Positions 51,815 to 62,904 of a stretch of 64,000 nt of DNA are shown piece by piece. Each line of letters begins with the position of its first letter. Within the stretch, counting starts at the first letter, position 1. A program made the position numbers and the translations under genes. Below the pieces are notes generated by a model that saw only the letters and a list, made by a program, of their open reading frames with translations, searched no databases and had not been told where the DNA came from. The stretch spans positions 1 through 64,000 of the forward strand of contig NZ_PEIB01000027.1 of assembly GCF_004116385.1 (NCBI RefSeq), written 5' to 3'. This DNA is from Veronia nyctiphanis. GTDB lineage: Bacteria; Pseudomonadota; Gammaproteobacteria; Enterobacterales; Vibrionaceae.

Positions 51815-53356
51815 TTAATTTTTCGCTGAAGTATTACAGTATGGATGCATCAATGCGCCATTCTCGACACTCCCCATGCCACCTTCTTGTTTCCTAACTA
51901 TATGATCAAAAGAGATCGAATTTTGGTGTATAAAACCTTTACAATAAGTACATGTACTAGTTTTAGGTAAAGTTTCTTGGATATATATTTGGGATTTTAC
52001 GTCGGTTGAGAATCTTGCAGATGTTATCTTTACATCGTCAATTTTGTTTAAGAACCCATACTCACCTAGGACTTGCTCAACAATTTCATTTTCTGGCTCT
52101 TTTCTCTGGAGTAGATTTATAATCAAGCTTGTTGCTTTGTATACATGCTTGTGGCTTTTTGTACCACTTCCATACTTAGCATTAATACCAGATATGAAGT
52201 GCTTGTAATTGAATAAGAATCTCTCAAGATCTTTACGAATCATGATGAAAGATCTTATTGTTTGTGGGTTTTTTTCAATATCATTTACTATATCTACCCA
52301 TGCTAGGATTGTTGAATATATATGATTTCCGCGTTTATTATAGAAATATACAAGTGGATGTAATCCCAGAGATGAAGGGTGCGACGAATTAATCCTTCTT
52401 AAGAATTTTCTAACATTTTTTAGGTACTGAACAGTTAACTTACCATCAGGGTCTTCACTAACTTTACTAGTATTCTTAGGTACTCCATTACATTTTTTAA
52501 CAAGATCAAAAATGAAGCTATTGGTCTGGGGAGAGTTGTGTTTTTTAACCAAAGGAAGATCTAAAGTTCTGATAGCTCCAGAAATCTTCGGTTGAAAAAT
52601 TAAACCGTGAATCTCTTTGGAAATTGACTCCACTTCTTGCATCACAGCAGGCTCAAATTTTGACCAATATTGATGACCTACACCGGCACGAATAATAGCC
52701 CTAGAAGCAATTGCAAATGCTTTTCTTCTTGATTGGAGAAGTTCAATTTCAGTATCGCTTATCTTCGATGCTTTTTGGTTAATCTTAAAAAAAGATTGTT
52801 CGGCTTTGTCAGCTCCCCCACTAACCCATTGCAACTGGATTGAGGTCCTACCAAGACTGAGAGCTTTTTCAAGCATGTCTCTATCTCGATTATCGGGATC
52901 AGCTGTCGCTTTCTTATAATCGCTGTATGGCCTGACTGTATTTTTAATCTTCTCTCGTGTTTTGTTTGCAATATCTCTTTGTTCTTCGTCAATTTCGTTA
53001 TTAAAAAAGTGCTGAGATATCTTGCCATCACCATAATCGTCGTTTATCCAGGCAATTAATGCGCCTAAACGGTGTGCTCCATCGATAACAAAGTTATATG
53101 GTCCCGAATTCCACAGTATGACAGCAGGGATCAAATCTCCATCTATAAAGCTCTGAATAAACTCACATAGCTGGTCATCTCCCCAATCAGATGTTTCTCT
53201 TTGGAAGTCTGGTTTTCTGAGTCCTGCATAAAAAAACTCGCCACGCTCTAAATCTTTTACGCTAACGTTCTGATTAAACGAAGATGCTCGAGAGTTAGTT
53301 TCGATAACTTCAAAATCCTCTCTGGAGATCAATGCATCCAAATTTACATTTGGCAT
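51815..53356 (-). CDS. DUF262-HNH protein, second copy
   Basis: Identical 513-residue product to 28042-29583. Confidence 0.75.
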   Translation of the reverse strand: MPNVNLDALISREDFEVIETNSRASSFNQNVSVKDLERGEFFYAGLRKPDFQRETSDWGDDQLCEFIQSFIDGDLIPAVILWNSGPYNFVIDGAHRLGALIAWINDDYGDGKISQHFFNNEIDEEQRDIANKTREKIKNTVRPYSDYKKATADPDNRDRDMLEKALSLGRTSIQLQWVSGGADKAEQSFFKINQKASKISDTEIELLQSRRKAFAIASRAIIRAGVGHQYWSKFEPAVMQEVESISKEIHGLIFQPKISGAIRTLDLPLVKKHNSPQTNSFIFDLVKKCNGVPKNTSKVSEDPDGKLTVQYLKNVRKFLRRINSSHPSSLGLHPLVYFYNKRGNHIYSTILAWVDIVNDIEKNPQTIRSFIMIRKDLERFLFNYKHFISGINAKYGSGTKSHKHVYKATSLIINLLQRKEPENEIVEQVLGEYGFLNKIDDVKITSARFSTDVKSQIYIQETLPKTSTCTYCKGFIHQNSISFDHIVRKQEGGMGSVENGALMHPYCNTSAKN

Positions 53357-53831
53357 ATTACTACCCTTACTAATTTTTTCATTCTGTGCTCAATACATCT
53401 GACTTGAATATTCACCACATCGGCAAATATGTCTTGTCTCTTCGCACCACTAAGCTGAATCAGTCTTTGAAATGGTAAATGACTTTCGGTTGCTAACTAA
53501 CAGTCATTCGGTGATAGGTTCAACCTGAGTGAGGATCCTATCGGCTTGATGCCTCATGCAGCCACAGCCATAATTTCTGAAAACCACTATTGTTTAATCG
53601 TTTACAAATTTCTTTCATTAGGCATATGCATTGAATTAAAAGGATCTAATTCAATGCATATGTCTAGAATTTAAAGCTCGATTCTACCAATAGTCTTATT
53701 TTTTTCGAGATTATTTGACCTGCTCAGAGTGTGTTCGCTCGTAAAGTAATCAATAACTTATTTAAGTATTTGATTTGATCTGAGGGTAAGTTGTCAAAGG
53801 ATATTAACTAAAACCTACTTCATCACCCTCC
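53357..53831. other. AT-rich non-coding stretch with hairpin, second copy
   Basis: Perfect 16-bp hairpin at 53623-53662, as at 29850-29889. Confidence 0.5.
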
Positions 53832-53893
53832 CCTGCCGCACGGCCTTTGTGTATTTTCAAAGGCGGTGCGTCGCCTTGTAGCGTTGCGAAGCA
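53832..53893. repeat. direct repeat right of DUF262-HNH, second copy
   Basis: As 30059-30120. Confidence 0.6.
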
Positions 53894-54108
53894 TCGCGCC
53901 CCGGGACCGGGGAAGGGGCGATAAGAAAAGCGCAGAAAAGTGTGCATGAACCACCCGTTTCCGGCCATGACGGCACCCCGCAGGGTGCGCAACGCGTACC
54001 GTTTCTTCGGGGTGTTTGCCGTGATGGCCATGGGTGGTGAGGGAATGCTTTTCAGCAGCATTATTTACAGGACGGGAAAACACAATAAACTTAATTAAGT
54101 TACGTAAG

Positions 54109-54591
54109 TTATTCTTTTTTCTCTGTCGCTTTTGTTGCAAGAACGGCGATACCTGCAACAGCCAACGCGCCAGCCAGATACTTTATTGCAGTCGGTTTCT
54201 CGGCGAGCAACCCAACCAATGACGCGCCTGCAACAGCTCCGCCGACAGCCGACGTTACCTGACGGGATGTCACCTCAAGCCCGGTACAGAATCTGACGAA
54301 GTGTTCGCAGTTATTGCTGGTCACCGAGTATACCCACTCCCCTATCTGTGTGCGTGCAAGAGCCAGTGTTTCCTCCGGGCTTTTTACCGGTGTGAAGTCC
54401 GCGACGTAAGTCGGCTTTCCCTTTACCACCTCATCCCATGTTTCTTCCCGGACAGTACCGTTTCTCTCTGTCGCTGAGATAAGCATAGGCTTACCCTTGC
54501 TGCAGACTCTGTCCGTGACCAGTGAGTAATGTTGATAAAACCCGAAGTCGGATACAACAATGTTACCCGGCTGTACAATCAGTTCTTTCAA
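54109..54591 (-). CDS. LRAT-domain membrane-tailed protein, second copy
   Basis: Identical 160-residue product to 30336-30818. Confidence 0.75.
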   Translation of the reverse strand: MKELIVQPGNIVVSDFGFYQHYSLVTDRVCSKGKPMLISATERNGTVREETWDEVVKGKPTYVADFTPVKSPEETLALARTQIGEWVYSVTSNNCEHFVRFCTGLEVTSRQVTSAVGGAVAGASLVGLLAEKPTAIKYLAGALAVAGIAVLATKATEKKE

Positions 54592-54721
54592 AGGTTTCTC
54601 CTCAAATGTTGTCGCACATTACTGTGGGTAACGTTATGTATTTTCAATCTAAAGTATTGAATAATTTATATTTAAATAAGTTAAATAACTTACTACAAAG
54701 CATAACTTACGTAACTTAATC

Positions 54722-55321
54722 TCACCTTAATCCCTTCCTCTTTACATAGTCACCGAGGGTACTGGGCGCCGCTCCGACCAGACGGGCGGTCTCGCGGATA
54801 CTGAGGCCAAGGCGGATATATTTTTCTATCTGATCGTATTTGGGGTCAAGTTTGTGATGGCTGGCCGGGCCTTTGGGGCGGCCGAGGGACAGCCCTTTTC
54901 TCCGCCGCGCATCGAGCGCCTCGCGGGTGCGGATCCGGATAAATTCGCGCTCCACCTCACCGGCAAGCCCGAGCACGGTGGCGAGAATTTTTGACTGCAG
55001 GGAGCCGTCGAGCTGCATGTTCTGTTTGGCAATATGTACCTGAAGCCCTTTTTCCATACACAGCTCCAGGATCTCGAGTACCTGAAGTGTCGAGCGGGCC
55101 ATGCGGGTCACTTCGGCAAAGACAATGGTGTCCCCCTCCCCCATGCCGTCGAGTAACGGACCGAGCCGTCGCTGATGCCATTTCTTGCTGCCGCTGACAC
55201 TGTCTTCGACAAAGGAGAGATTACTGATCCCCTGTGCGTTGGCATATTCCAGAATACCGTGTTTCTGACTGGCAACGTCCTGACTGTCGGTGGATACCCT
55301 GAGGTAGGCATAGCTGGCCAT
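54722..55321 (-). CDS. serine recombinase (backbone), second copy
   Basis: Identical 199-residue product to 30949-31548. Confidence 0.9.
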   Translation of the reverse strand: MASYAYLRVSTDSQDVASQKHGILEYANAQGISNLSFVEDSVSGSKKWHQRRLGPLLDGMGEGDTIVFAEVTRMARSTLQVLEILELCMEKGLQVHIAKQNMQLDGSLQSKILATVLGLAGEVEREFIRIRTREALDARRRKGLSLGRPKGPASHHKLDPKYDQIEKYIRLGLSIRETARLVGAAPSTLGDYVKRKGLR

Positions 55322-55435
55322 GGTGCTCTCCCTGCCGGAAAAATCTCATCATGGCGCAGAGGAAAAATGACAGCAATACCATATATCACAATATGTTATG
55401 AAAAGGCATAAGCCACGTAAGTTATGAAAAGTAGT

Positions 55436-55449
55436 AAGTTACGTAACTT
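55436..55449. promoter_or_regulatory. AAGTTACGTAACTT palindrome, second copy
   Basis: As 31663-31676. Confidence 0.6.
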
Positions 55450-55473
55450 ATTTATTTGCGTAACTTACATCCG

Positions 55474-56540
55474 TTAATCACGCTCCGCGGCATCGGTCAT
55501 CTGTGTCAGGCGATACCTGAAATTGTCGTCGACCGGCATGTCTTCAGGCATGGTAATGATCCCAAGCTCCACCGACTGCAGTGCCAGCCGGTGACGGGCG
55601 TCAAGTTCGCCGCGGTGCGGGTAACTCATCACGATATTCCATGCCTCACGGGCAAGAACCAGCATCGGGTTGTCAGGCTCCGCCTCCGTGGCCAGTTTGT
55701 CGCGCTCGAGCCTTGCGGCCTTCTCCACCGCCGAGCGCCATTCATACAGAAACTCCACCGCCACCATTTTGCGGCCGCGCATGATCGGCGCGAAACCGAG
55801 GTTGCCGGATTTCTCATCGACAAGGAACGACAGCTCCGCCATCACGTCCGGGCTGTTGCTCATTTCCTCAATCGGTTTGCGGATACAGCGTTCAACAAAC
55901 ACTTTGTTCTGGGCATAGCTGCCCTTGATGAGTTTCCCCTTCTCATCAAGCAGCCCGTAGAGCCCGTGGAGCTCTGTAATTGTCTGGGGATGCAGACGGG
56001 TGCCTGCGTCCTTAAAACGCGACAGAAGCGTGTACAGGCGCTTGGAATGCTCGGATTTGAGGCTGCGGAAGGCTTTGTGCTGATCTGGGCATGTCCGGCT
56101 GAGTAGTCAACGTAGGCTTTGATCAGCTCCGGGTTCGGTACGATGGAGAGCTCCCCTTTCTGGTACTGTACCCTTGCAAACAGCGGAATGAAGTCAAAGG
56201 ACTCGGTATCGTCGCTGCTCAGGCCCACTTTCCGGCTCGACAGCCTGTCCGCGACCGGACGCAGGGTCGGGTAAAGTTGCTTTGATGACAGCCCGAACCA
56301 GTCTTTCAGCACATCAGAGTGAAAGGTATAACGCGGGGCATGGATATCCCGTTTTTCGATATAGTCTGTCCAGTGGTCACGGTTGAGGCGGGTCAGGAAC
56401 AAAGCCATCATGTCGTGCTCACGGGCCGTCAGCCCCAGCTGACTGAAGATCAGCTCGTGGCTTTTTTTGAAGAACTGCCGGGGCAGGTCTTTCGGGGTCT
56501 CCGTGGTTACCTGAAAGCGCTTATCGCTGTTATCGGTCAT
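55474..56540 (-). CDS. repA: RepA replication initiator, second copy, same one-base gap
   Basis: Carries the same missing C (near 56091) as 31701-32767. An identical lesion in both copies is explained by a systematic base-calling gap at a C run, or by duplication after a real mutation. Confidence 0.8.
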
Positions 56541-56555
56541 TTTCACCGTGCCTAT

Positions 56556-56933
56556 GGTCACAAATTTTTAGTGTCTTACCGGATAATACTAAAAATCTGT
56601 AACCATATCTGCCAAATTTCGCCCGGGAGACTAAAAAACAGTAACCATAGGGGACAGAAGCAGCTACAGACTAAAAAAGTGTAGCCATAACACTAAAAAA
56701 AAGATCATTTAGACTAAGTTTTTGTGACCAAAAACTAAATATTTGTTACCTGAAAGGGATAAAAGACTAAATTAATGTAACCGTTAGACTAAAAATATGT
56801 AACCTTAAATAGGTTAAGAGATTGATAGTTATGGGATTTCTCCACCCTATAGATCTTTATAGATCTCTTATAGATCTTTTATAGAGTTTTATAGAGAGTT
56901 ATAGAGTCTGTGGACAGTGGATAACCTGCGGTT
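56556..56933. repeat. replication origin (iterons, AT-rich stretch, DnaA box), second copy
   Basis: Same nine ACTAAA-N4-tGTrACC units and DnaA box as 32783-33160. Two complete origins in one circle would be expected to raise iteron dosage and hold down copy number. Confidence 0.85.
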
Positions 56934-56955
56934 ACCCAACAGCCCACAGCCACCA

Positions 56956-57267
56956 TCAGTGATTTTGTTTCTGTTTTTCTTTTTCCAGGAGCCTGACGAT
57001 TTTCTCATCACTCTGCGCAGCAAGCAGGGCAAGGGCAGTTTTGACCACATCAGAGCGGTTACAGCGAAACTCCCGTGGCTTGAGTGATAACTCGTCAATC
57101 AGCCTGTCATCGCTGTCAGTGAGCGACAGGGTAACGCGCTTGAACACCCGGCTTTTCGCCGGTTTTTCGGAGGCCTTCGCGGCACTGTTTTCAGGTGCGG
57201 CATCGTTAGCACCGCTGGCGAAGGCATCAATTTCATCTGTGGTCGGGCGTCGGCGTGGTTTAACCAT
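56956..57267 (-). CDS. small partition partner (RHH-like), second copy
   Basis: Identical to 33183-33494. Confidence 0.75.
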   Translation of the reverse strand: MVKPRRRPTTDEIDAFASGANDAAPENSAAKASEKPAKSRVFKRVTLSLTDSDDRLIDELSLKPREFRCNRSDVVKTALALLAAQSDEKIVRLLEKEKQKQNH

Positions 57268-57901
57268 GGAATACTTCCTCCATCAGTGCTTCGATTTCCT
57301 GTTTTGCCTTGGCATCCTTCCATTCAAATACGGTGCGCCCTTCAGAGATACAGTCGCGGAATGCTTTACGGTCATACACCATGGAGTTTGCCATGCTGAA
57401 CTCAGGAAATTCATTCAGGTAGGTGCGCGCATCCTCAGCTTCTTTGATCACCGGGTTGGTCGGGCACATGTTGAGCACCAGATAGCCCTTGAGAGTAGGG
57501 TTCAGATCCTGCGCCTGAATGAAGACCTCAGCCAGATGGGGCAGGGTGTCGAGATCATACTGGGACGGTCGGGAAGGTGAGAGCAGAATGTCCGCCACCA
57601 CCATGCCGGTTCGGAGCTCACGGCTGTCACGGCCTGCGGTATCGGCCAGCACGTAATCATATTTCTGGGCCAGATCGCGAAGAGTCTGGTTGATGTTGCC
57701 CGAGGCCTGAACATGGGGAATATTCGACAGCTCCGGGTTTTCCTGACGATCCTGAGCCCAGCGCTCTGAGCTGCCCTGTGGATCGGCATCAACGAGAATG
57801 ACATCCTCACCGCGGCTGATAAGCCATCCGGCAACGTTCACTGCCAGTGTGGACTTGCCGCAGCCGCCTTTCTGACTGCCAAACAGTATGATTTTCCCCA
57901 T
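57260..57901 (-). CDS. parA: ParA partition ATPase, second copy
   Basis: Identical to 33487-34128. Confidence 0.9.
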   Translation of the reverse strand: MGKIILFGSQKGGCGKSTLAVNVAGWLISRGEDVILVDADPQGSSERWAQDRQENPELSNIPHVQASGNINQTLRDLAQKYDYVLADTAGRDSRELRTGMVVADILLSPSRPSQYDLDTLPHLAEVFIQAQDLNPTLKGYLVLNMCPTNPVIKEAEDARTYLNEFPEFSMANSMVYDRKAFRDCISEGRTVFEWKDAKAKQEIEALMEEVFHG

Positions 57902-57934
57902 TATGTGCGTCCTTATATCAATGCCGTCGGAAGT

Positions 57935-57995
57935 GTAACTGACATCAGTTACATCAATATCGTAAATTGCATCATTTATATCACTTACGTAAGTG
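57935..57995. promoter_or_regulatory. palindromes upstream of parA, second copy
   Basis: As 34162-34222. Confidence 0.65.
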
Positions 57996-58057
57996 TAGTA
58001 ACTTGTTTCAGTGAAGTAAACAGATAAGCCACTGACTGAAAGGCGCTTTATCTTCAA

Positions 58058-59058
58058 TGATGAACAATAAGTGTGTCTGGGCGCATTTTCGAATATTGCT
58101 CAGAACGGTGTGCTATTTTGAAATCATTTTAAAGTTATAGTGCATTATAAGTTTACGGACAGATCAGATAATAGGGTAACTGATGGATCACACAGGCCTT
58201 ACAGGATCAAAAACCGATCGCGCAAACCCATTCTGGCTGTAATCGATTACAACCTTGTGCTGTTAGGGTGACGGGTTAATGACAATCACCGGGGCAGGAG
58301 CCCGGACACTCTGACACAGGTCACCGGCTGGGACCTGGTCGTTGCGGGGAGCACCACGCCAGCGACATTAAATAACTGGGAGCCGGGGACGGGCTGTACC
58401 GAAACCAACCCAGCCGGTAACTGTAAACGGCCGTCTTGACGGGGACGCTGTGCTGGCATGCGGTAAGGCAGCACAGATAAACAGGTTAAGGCTTACCGGT
58501 GACACGGTAACATTGTGATGCCGGGCTGTAAGGGCTCATACGGCAATCACTCTAAAATTTCATCAGTTATGTTATTTACGTAACTGACTTAAGTGATGCA
58601 TTGATACCGCCAATCCCAGACCAGTCCAGAAACGGAAGGGAGTGACGCCCAGACCTGCAGCGGTGTGACGAGCCGCGCGGCTATGCCCAGCCCCAACTAA
58701 TCTGCCGCAGAAAATCCGTACCTGATAAAGCCGTTTACAGGAAAAACAATGCCTATCATTGATGGGAAGCAGGGTTGATGTTAACGCCGTTCTCTGGCAT
58801 CACCCAGCCCCCGTCATAGATACCTATTGCCTGAACAAAAATAACGCTCGTGTTTTCCGGACAGCCGGGGAGGGGATCGGGAAGTATACGGCGGGGTGTT
58901 TTGTTTACCCCTTACGCTTGCGCGTTTTTTCGCGGGCGCTGCGCGGAAATACGCGACGTTGTCCGGACGGGCGGTGCGCCGCAAAATCCAAAATTAACAT
59001 TTTTATCAGAATAGGAGCTGGGTTTATTTCTGTCAGAAATCTATAAGGGGAGTAAGCA
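58058..59058. other. non-coding stretch of about 1 kb, second copy
   Basis: As 34285-35285; nothing further seen. Confidence 0.4.
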
Positions 59059-60273
59059 ATGTCTGACCAGAAAACGCCGAGAGAGTTTATCTATGACCCG
59101 GCTAACGACCGGAAAATCTGTGTCAGAGAGCAACTTGCCCGGCTCGATGAAGAGAGACGTTTCCAGCTGAGACGGCTGATCAGGGAAGGGCACCGTAAAT
59201 TTCTTTGTACGAGCTGTTTTCAAAACCTCCACCTTGCAGCAAAAAAGAACCCTCAGAAGAAAAAACTAACCTTCTACTACAAGCACTATCCAAACTCTGA
59301 GCCATGCCCACAGAAACAAGGCGTGGTGCTGAGCGATGAAGAGCAACTGGCTCTCAGATACAATGGCCTGAAAGAAGGCCAAAAGCACAAAGACAACAAA
59401 ATCTTTATTGCAGATACCCTGAAAAACGACAAGCTAGGGCGCTTCGAGGCCGTTGAAAAAGAGCAGACCTTCAGGGAAGTTAGTCCTGTTGGTATAGCCA
59501 AACAATGGCGACGTCCGGATGTCAGTACCACCATGGTACCGGAAGGACACAGAGTTGTGTTTGAACTGCAGATGTGTACCACCTATATCGATGTCATCAT
59601 CGCGCGGGAAAACTTTTACCGAAACAGTGGTGCGTTCGTCGTCTGGGTATTGCTGGATTTTAATCTTGCGCGCTGCAGTAATCTGGATATTGCTTACGGC
59701 AACATGGCCAATCTGTTCCTGCTGACTGACGAGGCCAAGGCAAAGTCCAAGGAAACGGGCGAGCTTTGGTTCCACTGTTACTACAACCTGCCGGACATTA
59801 ATACCACAACACTCGAGCTCAACACCGAATGGCATAATGAACTGGTACCGTTCAGCGCACTGACGTTCGACAGCTATTTTGGCAAAGTGTTTTACAAAGA
59901 TATCCCGACAATAAAAGCACAGAAGCTGGAAGAAATCGCCCTGCTCAAAAAACTGAGGGAAGAAACAAGGCTAAGGGAAGAAAAAGAAAAACTCGAACAG
60001 CAAGCCAGAGAAGAAAGAGAAAGAGTTGAAAAACAGGCGCGTGAGGAAAAAGAAGCCCGTCGCCGCGATGCGCAGACAAAAGCAAGTCTCAGGGTAATTG
60101 ACAATGAGTTTAAGAGCGCAAGAAAAAGTAAGAAAAAACAGGTGAAAAACATCGCGGGGGCACTGAAATTGCGCAACAAAAATGAAGAATTTTGCAAGAG
60201 ATGCAACAGCATAAACAAAATCAGAAAAATGGGCCGCTTCACTATCTGTACGAAATGTGCCCAGCTACTGTGA
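59059..60273 (+). CDS. CoiA/DUF6035-like protein, second copy
   Basis: Identical 404-residue product to 35286-36500. Confidence 0.6.
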   Translation: MSDQKTPREFIYDPANDRKICVREQLARLDEERRFQLRRLIREGHRKFLCTSCFQNLHLAAKKNPQKKKLTFYYKHYPNSEPCPQKQGVVLSDEEQLALRYNGLKEGQKHKDNKIFIADTLKNDKLGRFEAVEKEQTFREVSPVGIAKQWRRPDVSTTMVPEGHRVVFELQMCTTYIDVIIARENFYRNSGAFVVWVLLDFNLARCSNLDIAYGNMANLFLLTDEAKAKSKETGELWFHCYYNLPDINTTTLELNTEWHNELVPFSALTFDSYFGKVFYKDIPTIKAQKLEEIALLKKLREETRLREEKEKLEQQAREERERVEKQAREEKEARRRDAQTKASLRVIDNEFKSARKSKKKQVKNIAGALKLRNKNEEFCKRCNSINKIRKMGRFTICTKCAQLL

Positions 60274-60510
60274 CTCACTTTCACGTGACCGGCAGGATAA
60301 GAGCATAAAAACAGATCTGATAGACACGCCCTATGTGGTCTTCAACCTTCAGCGTTTCAGGGTTGGCTATTAAAGGGAAGCCTTTGAGAGCATCGATTCG
60401 TTTGGTGCATTGAAATTATCCTCCCCGATTAACCCGTGTTAGAAGAAGCCGAATTTTACGACCAATCTCTTGAAGCCAGTCGGTTACTCGTTCACTAATC
60501 TACCGTCAGG

Positions 60511-60768
60511 GAGGCAGGGGTATCCGCGGACATCATTACCTTCACAGAGAACGGCAACCGGATCCGGTCAGGGAACAAATCACTGACAGTCACCAGGCTC
60601 AAGCAGCAGACGCAAGAAATGACTCCGGACGAAGTCGTCAGGGCACTCGGCCCCATTTACGACGAGCAGGAAAAAGACAGAACCCGTGTAACAACGTTCA
60701 AAGAGAAATACATACAACAGGACCGCCGGATAAAGACCATTTTTCAGCAAAATGGGAAGCGGAAGTGA
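60511..60768 (+). pseudogene. remnant of an unrecognised gene, second copy
   Basis: The better copy: an uninterrupted 85-codon frame without a start codon, with the C missing at 36785 present. Confidence 0.45.
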
Positions 60769-60777
60769 CTGGGGTTT

Positions 60778-60796
60778 CAAAGGGGTCTCCCCTTTG
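60778..60796 (+). terminator. hairpin after the gene remnant, second copy
   Basis: CAAAGGGG-tct-CCCCTTTG, as at 37004. Confidence 0.5.
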
Positions 60797-60809
60797 GCTC
60801 GCGGGATAG

Positions 60810-60838
60810 ATGACAGCGAACGCAGTCGCGTTTGTCAT
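60810..60838. repeat. imperfect dyad at the contig closure, possible oriT relic
   Basis: ATGACAgcgAACGC pairs with GCGTTTGTCAT around AGTC, leaving a three-base bulge. Position 60820 equals position 1, so the contig was opened inside this dyad. Its place between a gene remnant and the TAAAGCA array recalls transfer-origin regions, but no relaxase is encoded. Confidence 0.35.
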
Positions 60839-60868
60839 ACGTCCCCATCGTGCCTGTGTCTCTCAAAA

Positions 60869-60994
60869 TAAAGCTGGCATAAAGCATTCATCAACCATGC
60901 CTAAAGCAAGATAAAGCATACCTAAAGCACATTTAAAGCAAGGTAATGCACAAATGATGCATTAAAACAGCACAAATGTAGCCGAAATAAAGCA
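60869..60994. repeat. TAAAGCA phased repeat array (terminal duplicate)
   Basis: Same as 50-175; from 60820 on the window repeats its own start. Confidence 0.6.
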
Positions 60995-61089
60995 TTTATG
61001 AGGCATCTCATGAAAAGTAGCCAGAAAGTCCACTCGTTTCCCCCCGTCCTTACCAACAACGGCGGACTGGATGTCTGGAGGGGACAAAG

Positions 61090-61317
61090 CTACGCCGCCC
61101 GCTCGTCACCCTGCTTGCTAACTGCATTATGTAGCGCATAAGCAACCAGATAAAACATAGAGGGCTTACCTTCGCCCCTTACCAGCTTGCTTAGGGTGCT
61201 TTGTTGGAATGAATAGCCAACTTCGGCAGAAATAAGCTGCGCGGCTTTGTTCTGTGAGCCGGCTTGAGCAACAAGTTCGGCTATCCGTTGTTGAGGTGCT
61301 TTAGTACATATGGTCAT
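61090..61317 (-). CDS. small HTH protein (terminal duplicate of 271-498)
   Basis: Identical 75-residue product. Confidence 0.6.
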   Translation of the reverse strand: MTICTKAPQQRIAELVAQAGSQNKAAQLISAEVGYSFQQSTLSKLVRGEGKPSMFYLVAYALHNAVSKQGDERAA

Positions 61318-61320
61318 AGT

Positions 61321-61440
61321 TTATGCTCCTGCGAAGAACTCAAAATAGATGACCAGCGCAGCGCCAGCAAAACTCGCAAAGACAGTGCCACCGACAATAA
61401 AAAAGTCCCGATGCTTTTTTATGAACTCAATTATTTTCAT
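61321..61440 (-). CDS. 39-aa membrane peptide (terminal duplicate of 502-621)
   Basis: Identical product with the same AAGGAG site. Confidence 0.55.
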   Translation of the reverse strand: MKIIEFIKKHRDFFIVGGTVFASFAGAALVIYFEFFAGA

Positions 61441-61489
61441 GTGTTGTTCTCCTTGATATGACACATTTAAATTTTTGTAGTGAGCCCGG

Positions 61490-61930
61490 TTATGTCAGCC
61501 GGGCTTCAATCACACGTATCGCCGCAGGGTTCGACAGCTTCTCTTTCAGGAGCGGTAAACGCCGCCTGCCAATTCTTTTATCCGACGCTTTGAGGATATC
61601 CGTCAGCCCCCAGTGATCATGTTCGAATACACGGTTAAACACCGCGTCTTTGGGGGTATCGATATACTCCCTGAGCAGGCTGGAGATATCTGAAACATCC
61701 ATGATGTACGGAAAAGCGCCTGTCGGGGCTCTTTCCGGATTCTCCCTGCCCATAAAATCGCCGGGGTAGTCCCACAACACCTCTTTACCCAGCGTGAGCC
61801 AGTATCTCGGAATGTTGGTATCACCGTAATTTGATGCCATCCGGTAAGCCCTGCATTGCAGCTGGATCTTAAGCCCGTCAGCGACAAGCAGATAATACTC
61901 TTTCTGAAGTTTGCTCCAGGGCTTACTCAT
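61490..61930 (-). CDS. SF0329 family protein (terminal duplicate)
   Basis: Identical to 671-1111. Confidence 0.7.
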   Translation of the reverse strand: MSKPWSKLQKEYYLLVADGLKIQLQCRAYRMASNYGDTNIPRYWLTLGKEVLWDYPGDFMGRENPERAPTGAFPYIMDVSDISSLLREYIDTPKDAVFNRVFEHDHWGLTDILKASDKRIGRRRLPLLKEKLSNPAAIRVIEARLT

Positions 61931-62369
61931 GTTTATAAAATCCTGACTGTAGCGGCCGGGTGAGGCGTATTGAGGGGGAACCGGTCAGGGAAAATAAAGG
62001 TAAGGTCGGCCAACGAGACTCTTCGAACGCTCCGGGAAGCGGGTCGGCAACAACCCCCCAGGCCCCAGTTTCGGACGCCCTAGGAGCCCCGTTGACACAA
62101 CGAACATCTGAACGTTCCGGGGAGAAAGGCCAGTTGCCAACCTCAAACCCCTTAAGGAAGCTGTCCAAACTTCGTCAGTGATATAAAAGTAACGGCCTGC
62201 AGACAGGCTGTCAACGGTAGTTAAATCAATGGGATGCTGACCGGTTGGTTTGTCGTTAGGACGGGTGAAATACAGGCAGTGATCAGCAGATATCTGTCAT
62301 GCTCTTTCTGGGTTTACGGTATGATTCGCAGGACACAGCATGTGATCAGAAGAACAGTGAGGAGTAAAA

Positions 62370-62621
62370 ATGTTATATCCGGTAGCCGTTGAAGAGGGTA
62401 ACGATGATCATGCCTTTGGTGTTGTTGTACCCGATATGCCGGGCTGTTTTTCAGCAGGAGACACACTTGATGAGGCGTTACAGAATGTGACTGAAGCCAT
62501 TGTCCTGTTTCTGGAGGATTATTCAGAACTCCCCGCCGCTACGGAGCGCTCCACTCTGAAATCCGCCCCTGAATTTGAGGGCTGGACGTGGCATATGATT
62601 GAGGTGGAAGTGGATGTTTAA
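62370..62621 (+). CDS. HicB-like orphan (terminal duplicate)
   Basis: Identical to 1551-1802. Confidence 0.7.
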   Translation: MLYPVAVEEGNDDHAFGVVVPDMPGCFSAGDTLDEALQNVTEAIVLFLEDYSELPAATERSTLKSAPEFEGWTWHMIEVEVDV

Positions 62622-62700
62622 TGACACCTGATGTGACTCATAGTCCGTGGCCTTTCAGGCAACAAAACCGGATAATAACAAGAAACACAGGGGAGCAGAC

Positions 62701-62904
62701 ATGACGCAGGATACCGACCCCGGGGTCAGCCTCGAGGAGCACTACAAAGGGTACGTGATTTACTTAGAAAACAACGCCGATCAGCATACCGGCGGCTACG
62801 AATACAGTGTGTCTGACGGAGACAATATTCTGACTGAAGGTCTGGAGTTTGACAGCGAGCAGGCGCTTCAGCAGGCCCGCGACTTTGTCGACGCGCTGGA
62901 CTGA
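62701..62904 (+). CDS. hypothetical acidic protein (terminal duplicate)
   Basis: Identical to 1882-2085. Confidence 0.55.
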   Translation: MTQDTDPGVSLEEHYKGYVIYLENNADQHTGGYEYSVSDGDNILTEGLEFDSEQALQQARDFVDALD

